Shown one piece after another: positions 56,864-64,000 of a stretch of 64,000 nucleotides of DNA. The translations under genes and the position numbers were made by a program. Each line of letters begins with the position of its first letter. The stretch's first letter is position 1. Under the pieces are notes generated by a model. The model saw only the letters and a program-made list of their open reading frames with translations. It was not told the origin of the DNA and ran no database searches. Source of the DNA: Coix lacryma-jobi var. lacryma-jobi (Eukaryota; Streptophyta; Magnoliopsida; Poales; Poaceae); NCBI GenBank assembly GCA_009763385.1, contig CM019831.1, positions 112,432,680-112,496,679 of the forward strand, written 5' to 3'.

Positions 56864-58957
56864 CATCCCAAAATTTGCATCAATTTAAAAATAGGCAATA
56901 TGATTTAATTATGCATTTTGTGTGTTGCATAAAACTTAGTTAATAAATTATTTGCAAAAGCTAAAATTAATCCTAGGCCAAAGAGCATGCTGATGCATAC
57001 ATGCTGGTGCATATCTTATTTTTGGGATGTGTGGTTTTAGTTCAAAAGTTGTTTGAATTCAAAAAGGATTTGAAAATGCATTTGAAAAATCAAATCTGAA
57101 ATTGGAAAACAATTTTCCTTCTCTCCCTCCTCCTTTCTCCCTTCTGGCCCGAGCCAGCTTGGCCGGCCCGCTCCCTCCCTCTTGCTGGCCTGCTTCCCTC
57201 CCCTCTCTCCGTCGCTCGCGTGGGCCGCCGCCCGGCCCAGCAGCCCTGCGCAGCGCCGCAGCCCCGCGCTGAGCCGAGGGTCCAGCCTCGGCGCTGCACT
57301 CGCGTGAGCGTCGCCGTCTCCGACTCGCCCGAGGGTCCAGCCTCGCGTGCGCGTAACAGTCTCCGACTCGCCCGAGGGTCCAGCCTCGCGTGCGCGTAGC
57401 AGTCTCCGACTCGCCCGAGGGTCCAGCCTCACGTGCGCGTAGCAGTCTCCGACTCGCCCGAGGGTCCAGCCTCGCGTGCGCGTAGCCGTCTCCGTCTCGC
57501 CCGAGGGTCGCCGCTCTCGCGCCCACACTCGCTGACAGCTCGACCCCGCCTGTCAGCGTCCCATCGCTCCTTCTCCCTCTCGTATCCGGCTCGGGCTCCA
57601 TGGCCGAGATCGAATCCATCCTCGCTACGCGTCCTCGCATGCCAAATCGACTGAGCCGATCCCCTTATAAGATCCCCGAGAGCCCGCCGCCTCTCCCCAC
57701 GCATCAAGCTCCTGCTCTCGTGCCCCAAAACGCCGCAACCGAGAGCTCCGCACGCCGCAAGATCTCCGCCGCCATCAACCCGGCGATTCATCGGGTTTCC
57801 GAGCTTGTAAGTGGCACCCCGAGTTTCCCCTTGATCTTTCGAAGCTAGCCGAGAAGTTTTCCCTCTTTTTCCCCCTCGTCTTGGTGCTCTAATCGCTCGC
57901 CGTCGCTCTGCAGAGCCCGCCACCCGCCAAGTCGAGCAATCCGCCGTCCCCGAGTCTTCTCCGGCGCCATAAACCCCTCTGGTGAGTTCGCCTTGAGCTC
58001 CTCTTTCGATTGGATCTTTTCCCGAGGTCTCTACCGCTCTGTAGCGGAATCCCGAGCCGCGCCGCCGCCTTCCGGCCGTGGAGCCGCCGCGTCCTTCTTT
58101 CTCCCCGGCGAAAGCGCCGCCGGTCTCACCCTGATCTAATCCGAGCCGTCCATTCTGGATCTAGCGCTCGGAATCGCTCAATACCCCTTCGTCTGTCACC
58201 TTTGCTAAAGAGTCCCCCAAATATTTAGGTCTAAACCCGCGGTCCCAATGGCCCTGTTCATTGAGTCTGCGATTTCTTCTGTTTGAGCCCCTGCGCTTTG
58301 TCCTATTTGAGGCGCAGTCCATCCAATCCGCAGATTTGTTTAAATCGATTTTAAATACAAATTCAATTTCAGTTTATTTACAGTTTTGCCACTGATTTCA
58401 AATGCTTATAACTTCTACGTTTTTAGTCCGATTTAGTCCGTTCAAGTTGCGTTAGATTTGTTTTGAAAAGATCTATCTAACTGTATGAAAATATCTACTG
58501 TTTTCAGTAATTAAAATTTGAGTTAGATTTAATCTACTAATTAAGGTTTTGTAACTTGTTTAGCTCATAACTTTCACGTTATAATTCCGTTTTTCGTGAT
58601 TTTTGCGTTTAGGTGATCGTGGTAGATCGTACTTTCTGTTTTCAAACTTTTTATATTATTTTCTTGCTGATTGGTGTAATGTTCTAATTATAGCTTGTTT
58701 GCTTTGTATGATTGTTGTACCGTTGCTTGTATGATGATGTGGTAATCGAGTTCAGACGGTGAGAATTACGTTGGTGATCAGGAGCTACCGCGAGAGATAC
58801 TTTATTTATCCGCTGCTATGTAAAGTCTTTGAATAATATTCGTTATGTAATAAACATATGTGATGGTACTTCTTAATTTGTGGCTTATGTGTGTGATTGA
58901 TCTCTGGACACACATGAGTTATTGCATTCAATTTTGTTCTTAAAATTGGGTGTGACA
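56859..58957 (+). repeat. 3' LTR of element 4, with internal deletion
   Basis: 2,099 bp, 1,043 bp shorter than the 5' LTR. The missing part corresponds to 49458-50500 of the 5' LTR. The junction word GGAGCT occurs at both ends of the missing piece (49452 and 50495), so the loss fits a short-repeat deletion. Confidence 0.95.
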
Positions 58958-59136
58958 TCTCTCCATCCATTTATTGGGGGCGTATTATCAAAAAAAAAGT
59001 TCCATAAATTGGGGGCGTATAACGTACGGGCCAATAGAAATTAAGATTTTTTTAATGGAATTTTTAAAAAAGAGGTTATTATAACTTAGCAAAGAGGAGG
59101 TGCAATGATAGTAAATTCTCTGCTTCCTTAGCAAAC

Positions 59137-59334
59137 ATGAAACAATCAACATATCTTTTTTTTCCTTGTCATTGTGACTTCCTATGGTGTGTCATCCATA
59201 TAGTTCTTGATTTACCCCCACCGACCAATATCGAACACCTATTTGGTACAGTACTTGTCAAAGTGGCAAGGATAACAAAGCATTCTATTATTGTTATTGA
59301 TAGTGTGCTAAGCTATTTGGCTCACAAGAAATGA
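59137..59334 (+). mobile_element. LINE C-terminal (zf-RVT-like) fragment
   Basis: Translation PCHCDFLWCVIHIVLDLPP then NIEHLFGTVLVKV resembles the last domain of plant LINE ORF2. It is short, without the upstream part, and clearly decayed. Confidence 0.5.
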
Positions 59335-59545
59335 CTCTGTGAGATTCTTAGAATGACATAATTTTGGACAGAGTGGGCAATAAGCAAGAGGCAAGAGAAG
59401 CCGCAACCCGGGTCCATTATTGCATCAATAAAAACAAAAATTAAAAAACTGACAAGTGGCTGTGATGCAACGGACTGAGTCCCACTTTCTCATCCTCTCT
59501 TAAATAGCCAACGGCTCTGCTCGTTTGTCACAGCCTCGCAGGTCA

Positions 59546-59692
59546 ATGGCTGTGGAGCTGCAGCAACGATGCTCGCCGGCCGTTGGTCCTCCGGGCTCCG
59601 GCTTGCAGGAGAGATCGAGAATTGAACTGCATGCAACAAGTCCTGGTGGTCTGCAACGCCTGCTGGCTGTCTACTCCTATGATCCTATCGCG
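59546..59692 (+). CDS. Possible first exon of an unknown gene
   Basis: ATG at 59546 (MAVELQQRC) opens 49 codons ending at a GTAACC donor in phase 0, and TTAAATAG at about 59499 could be a TATA box. I find no second exon that continues it convincingly. Confidence 0.25.
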
Positions 59693-59975
59693 GTAACCTA
59701 GCTTTCTTCAAATTTCAAGCATTAGTAGTTTGAAAGTGCAGACTGTTCACATTAAAGCTCTAAAAACTCTAGTTGACTTGGATGCAAGTTTTGGTTTTGT
59801 GAGCTGAATGAAAGGACGACTCAGATATAAATAATGAAACTTTTGGCAGGAGTGGATACTGTTCCACGCACGGTTGAGTTGAATGGAAGCTCGGTGCGCC
59901 CGTGGCGAAGGGAATGCAAGCATATGTGGTGCATCCGTGCTTAATTTGCAGTCTATGATCATGATAGACTATGTA

Positions 59976-60052
59976 CCGGCCCAACTAATTTACGTGCAGG
60001 AGGACTCTAAGAACAGACCGGCCCAACTAATTGACGTGCAGGAGGACTCTAC
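59976..60052 (+). repeat. Direct tandem duplication
   Basis: ACCGGCCCAACTAATT then ACGTGCAGGAGGACTCTA occurs twice with one base change, about 39 bp apart. Confidence 0.85.
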
Positions 60053-60145
60053 CAAGAACAGCCCAACTAAAGAAGCGGAAACGGCCTGTATACAGGAGTG
60101 CGCGTCTGAGACTATTCCAGAAGCAACCTCGACGCACATAAATAG

Positions 60146-60147
<2 letters not shown>

Positions 60148-60181
<34 letters not shown>
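60148..60181. repeat. Homopolymer of about 34 C
   Basis: Uninterrupted C run after CATAAATAG. A shorter C run (17 plus 9, with one A) lies at 41971-41997. Run length in raw data may be inaccurate. Confidence 0.9.
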
Positions 60182-60182
<1 letters not shown>

Positions 60183-60783
60183 CTCCGAACGCCAGCAGCA
60201 GCAACCAGCCGCCGAACCAGGACGCTCGGCGGACGCTCCCCATCAACAAAAGGTAATCCTTCCTTTTGATGCAGGAGGTATATTTTTGATGCGGTTCGTC
60301 CATCTGATTCATTTGATTCTTCAGATTGCTGCCCAATTCCTCTATCCCAATTCTGCTAACGTTTGGCAACGCTTTAATTTTGTAGTACCATTCAATTCTG
60401 CCGAGTTTGTTCTTCACTTCAGACAGTAGTTCGGACTGTGCAAGTGTTTGGGTGATGTTCTTAGATCTGTGTCATCCTACTTGGCTAACACGTTTGGGGT
60501 TTGGCTACGCCTTTGTATCCTATCTGTTCTTTTTTTTTTTACCCGTTCCAGTATCCTTAGGTCCCGGCCGGTTGTGCAAGATCCTTTTCAAGTTGCGACC
60601 AGAGCTGTATATCAAACGCTCCCTGTCCCGTACGTAGATCTGTATTGTCCTGGCTCCAAATCATGGACGCAGTTTACGGCGATCCAGCTATATAAATATG
60701 TAGTATTATTAGTGAAACCTCAGCCTCCTTCGAGGCCTCGCGCCCCAAATCAAGTTCGTTTTGAGCACTGGGCACATAATTTC
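60182..60783. other. Region without clear gene
   Basis: AACAAAAG/GTAATCC at about 60249 could be a donor of a leader exon, and a T-run lies at 60528-60539. I see no supported coding region. Confidence 0.3.
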
Positions 60784-61207
60784 TAGGGAGTGTTTAGAAC
60801 CTACTAGAGCTAATAATTAGCCCGTGTTTTGAATACCAATTAGAACGCTTAGATGGGAGCTAATTAGCTCAGGTTTAAACCATTTCCACAAGATGCACTA
60901 GCTTTTAGCTCTGGGATCCAAAGAGTTTGCATAGAAATTTCACACGAGTCAGTTCAATTTCGCAGAAAAGACAGGAAAAGAAGACATGCAAAATATCCCA
61001 TATATGTTCCAAACAGGCTCATTCTCTCTAAGCACTTCAAAACATTTGTCGATGATGTTGTTCTACTCCTATATATTACAATATATGTGTATATATATAA
61101 TCTATATATACGGAGTATGTACTGACATAAGCTATTTTTCTTTAATCAGGGCAACATGCAGCGCTCAATTTCGCTTGGCTCTGGCAGCCACCATAAGGTA
61201 TACTCTT
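60784..61207. other. Old MITE fragment and AT microsatellite
   Basis: 60784-60935 begins AGGGAGTGTTTAGAACC with AGCTAATTA words as at 42985. 61075-61115 is a TATA microsatellite. Nothing coding. Confidence 0.35.
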
Positions 61208-62062
61208 AGCGTGTGTTTGGTTTGGAGGTTGAAATGAGTTGGGTTGGAGCGAACCCACTTTTGACAGTGTTTGGATGCGGGATTTAGTGGAATGGGTTGA
61301 ACCCGGATGGAATATTCCACCTAGATGCGGGTCAGCCTCGTCCGCCCAAAACGAGCGGACCGCGCCGACCCACATCTCGCGTGCACAGAGAGGCGAAGGC
61401 AAGGCATGAGCTGGCGACCTGCTTGGCGGCGCGAGCAGGCGAAGGCTGGGCGCAAGTGCCTGCTCGGCGACACGAGCGAGCGAAGGCATGGCATGAGCGG
61501 CTTGCTCGGCGAGTACAAGCGAGGAGACGCGAGGCTTGGCGAGCAGCGTAAAGGTGGGGCCTGCGGTGGCGCCGGCCATGGCAAGCGGCGCGGAGGTAAG
61601 GCTGGGTGGTGGCGTGCCCTCACTAGCGGCCGCAGCTATGGGCATGGGTGCTGGCGTGCGGCACGCAGGTGCGCAGCGCTCGGGCACGGAGGCGGGGCCG
61701 TGCGATCTGCAGCCAACGCTGGCGTGGAGGTGCAGCAAGCCATGTCCTACGTGAAGATGCAGCAGGGCACATGCAGGTCGCAAGCAGGCCAAGGAGAGCA
61801 GGGCGCAACCAGGCCAAAGAAAGTGACGGAGGAATGGCCATGGGAGAGACAACAGAGTGAGGAAGAAGACAACAAGCTGGGAGAATGACATGTGGGCCCT
61901 GCCCGTCAGCTACCTCATCCCACGTCTATTTGCTTTCAAACCAAACAAGAAATCGGGTTGGATCTATCCCTATCAACCAAACATGAAATGGGTCCAACCC
62001 AATCCAAAAAACTAGGTCAGGTCTAACCGAACCCACGTGGTTCTGAAACCAAACACCCTGCT
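61208..62062. mobile_element. Non-autonomous TIR element with GC-rich interior
   Basis: Ends AGCGTGTGTTTGGTTTGG and its near-inverse GGTTCTGAAACCAAACACCCTGCT, followed inward by GAGTTGGGTTGGA / TCCAACCCAATCC. The target duplication is unclear (possibly TTA/TAA). The interior 61330-61890 is GC-rich with GGCGAGCGAAGGC-type internal repeats; open frames on both strands (61142-61891 minus, 61325-61888 plus) are low-complexity. Confidence 0.6.
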
Positions 62063-62173
62063 AAACTTTGACGACACTCTATTTTCCCAATTCGAATGTT
62101 GATATTCTCTCGTTGATATGCTTACAATAGTGCGTACACGTCACACGGTAGTCCTCTATAGCAAAAAAGCGCG

Positions 62174-62603
62174 TTGCCAGTGCCGACGATAGTACGCCCA
62201 CACCAACATAGTGCCGACGATCACTTCACTGAGGTCATCAACATAGTGTCGCTTGTAGTACAACATTTACTTTTTAACTGTTATTTTGATAAATTTATAT
62301 GGAGAATTGATCATATTTCTTTTAACCTAAAACCTCCAACTAGTGTACATAATTTGTTTACTGGTTGGCAGCAAGGGTTAAATAGGAAAATGAAGTCTCA
62401 AATTCTTGTGGGTGCAAGTGCTATGTGTTGGGCGTTGTGGTTAACTCAGAATTTTTTTTCGAAATCGTGCTATGCACGTTTTGCATTAAGAGAAGTAAGA
62501 GTTTGAATTACAACCCACTTGCGACCACGGCGAGATACCGAAGCGCCAGGAGGCAGGACAATACAAAAGTCACCGGCTCAAACAGTGCCACAGAAATTTT
62601 GTA
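62174..62603 (+). mobile_element. LINE C-terminal (zf-RVT-like) fragment
   Basis: Translation shows DKFIWRIDHISFNLKPP, then HNLFTGWQQGLNRKMK and ILVGASAMCWALWL, the typical end of plant LINE ORF2. No upstream RT. A hAT MITE follows directly. Confidence 0.7.
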
Positions 62604-62611
62604 CTTTAAAC

Positions 62612-62870
62612 CATTGGCGGGTCTAGGGGGGCTGGGGCGCCCCCCTGCCCCAAAACTATACACAAGATTTTAGCTAAAATTAGTCTATTTTTTCTTTAAA
62701 TTAGTCCAAAATCTCGTGTGGTTTAGAAAAATAATGGTAAATTTAGTCCAAATCACCTTAAAATCTACAAAAAATCTCTCATGGGTCAAAAATACAAGGA
62801 GAATTTCGGTCTAAACTCGGCTCTCTATGTATTTAGCCCTCCTCGTGGGCCGATTCTGAATCCGTCACTG
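62612..62870. mobile_element. hAT-type MITE with 8-bp target duplication
   Basis: Ends CATTGGCGG and its near-inverse CCGTCACTG; flanked by CTTTAAAC at 62604-62611 and 62871-62878. 259 bp, with an inverted TTTAGTCCAAA-type interior. Confidence 0.85.
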
Positions 62871-62878
62871 CTTTAAAC

Positions 62879-63780
62879 TACAACGATTTTGCGACAGAAG
62901 TGCCCACACCCTACCTGGTGGCAAACAGAGGGGCAAGGCTGTGGAAGCCAGCCGCGACCCAGGCGTCGCCCTCTTCGCGGACTCTAGACAATACCATCGT
63001 CGGCAAGCTGCAGATGTTGTCGAAGGTCCTCGCATTCTGCTCCTTCCACAACATCCAAGACATGAGGAGGACGAGCGAGTCAAAACCACGACGCATATGT
63101 TGTGGGATGACGACGCGAGATCTCAGCCACCAGACAACCAGGCGGTCATCCGACGTTGGGCCTAGGTGAGCAAAGCCAACCCTCACCAGCAGGTGGTGGC
63201 ATAATTCCCTAGTGAATACGCATGAAACAAGGAGGTGGTCGGTGGACTCGGGCTCCTGTGCACAGAGGACGCAGTTGTCGCAATGCTGGAGTCCATGTCG
63301 CTTCCTGCGCTCAGCAGTCCAGAGATGACCATGGATAGCCAACCGGAAGAAGAACTTCACCTTTGGTGGGGTGGAGGCTACCCAGAGCTCCTTCGCACCA
63401 CAGAGAGCCTCGTCCCCCTCATGAAGAAGGCGTGGTAGGCAGATGAACTCGAGTAGGCATCGTCTGCTGACCAACGCCACTTGATGGTGTCCTAGGCCGA
63501 GGGGTCTAAGTGCACCCCCTCCAGCATGTTCCATAGTCGCAAGAACTGAGTGATGAAGCGCGCCGTCGATGCTCCCACAGCGTCCCGAGCCCACTGGTGA
63601 TTGCCTAGTGCTGCCAACACCATCCGCTTTCTTCGTCGAATGGGAACGACGCGGAAGACATCCGGAGCGAGCAAACAAATGGGGCCCTCCGGGAGCCAGC
63701 TGTCCGTCCAAAAATGGACCTGTTCACCGTTCTGGCCTAGCCACGAGGCGCGCCTGTTGGAAACGGTGGTGATCATCAAG
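62879..63780 (-). mobile_element. LINE ORF2 C-terminal part, minus strand
   Basis: Two minus-strand frames: 63779-63492 with VHFWTDSWLPEGPICLLAPD, then, after a frameshift near 63500, WVASTPPKVKFFFRLAIHGHLWTAERR and CVLCAQEPESTDHLLVSC (zinc finger) to 62911. This is the end of an RT protein of a LINE, with the upstream RT missing or broken. Confidence 0.8.
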
Positions 63781-64000
63781 TTCTCGATCTTGGAGCTTGG
63801 CTTTAAAGCCGGCCCGACTCGTTACGAGCCTGCGCTCCCCACAGACCCAGTTCCACCAGAGCTGCAACATATCAAGGACTGGGCCTAACTCAACCCAAAA
63901 GACTAGCCTGATAGGTGAGGACTGTCACGCCTTATATGTTGTGCTCCCCCACCATCGATACACGATGTTGGACTAAACCCTAACAATCTCCCCCATAGTC
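63781..64000. other. Right edge
   Basis: No coding evidence; may continue the LINE 5' side. Confidence 0.3.

Larger units (their letters stand above)
47530..58957 (+). mobile_element. Element 4: intact Tekay/Del-type chromovirus
   Basis: Two LTRs start TGTAACATCCC and end GGTGTGACA. The target duplication TCTCT is at 47525-47529 and 58958-58962. Inside are a tRNA-Met-like primer-binding site, an extra ORF, a complete gag-pol and a G-rich purine tract. By eye only about nine base differences separate the aligned parts of the LTRs, so the insertion is recent. Coding capacity looks complete; mobility is not shown. Confidence 0.95.

Noticed and set aside
61142..61891. 249-residue minus-strand ORF
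   Set aside because: Low-complexity His/Leu/Ala product across a TIR element and its flank; no start context or domain.
1..64000. CRISPR array or bacterial operon structure
   Set aside because: All repeats are LTR, MITE or tandem type without spacers, and the genes have introns; the DNA is plant nuclear.

Overview
The window is nuclear DNA of a grass (Poaceae). The evidence is a 30-exon plant-type DNA polymerase delta catalytic subunit gene, Tat-lineage and chromovirus Ty3/gypsy elements of types familiar from cereals, and grass-type Stowaway, Tourist, hAT and CACTA MITEs. I cannot name the species from sequence alone.

Layout. Positions 1-22,208 hold three nested Tat-type Ty3/gypsy retrotransposons. 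Element 1 (+, only its 3' half is in the window) sits in element 2 (-), and element 2 interrupts the gag-protease region of element 3 (+). Elements 1 and 3 have a second RNase H domain after the RT-linked one, and between pol and the 3' LTR all three carry intron-containing genes on the opposite strand. A CACTA-type MITE with an internal tRNA-like segment follows (22,214-22,698). A 4.3-kb solo LTR lies at 23,620-27,945 on the minus strand, with a perfect 5-bp target duplication and a 47-bp tandem repeat. The conserved single-copy-type gene is POLD1 (28,540-39,343, +). Its reconstructed exons sum to 3,312 nt in one open frame, and its introns carry two Stowaway-like MITEs and a LINE fragment. 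Next come a possible Pack-MULE-like segment (40,428-41,385), a LINE fragment, several Stowaway remnants and an unrecognised membrane-protein gene (43,951-46,404). A young, intact Tekay/Del-type chromovirus (47,530-58,957) has target duplication TCTCT, a complete gag-pol frame with a C-terminal chromodomain, and an extra upstream ORF. The right end is a mosaic of LINE fragments, MITEs, a GC-rich terminal-inverted-repeat element and a homopolymeric C tract.

How the parts relate. The only clearly functional host gene is POLD1, the catalytic engine of lagging-strand synthesis. Most of the rest is mobile DNA at different stages of decay: the Tat nest is old, with nonsense codons almost all explicable by C-to-T change, while the chromovirus is recent, with LTRs differing at only about nine sites by eye. 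The most interesting signal is the set of spliced antisense genes in the Tat elements. Their intron phases join correctly in element 1, and one is recognisably conserved between elements 1 and 2. The extra ORF of the chromovirus is the second most interesting.
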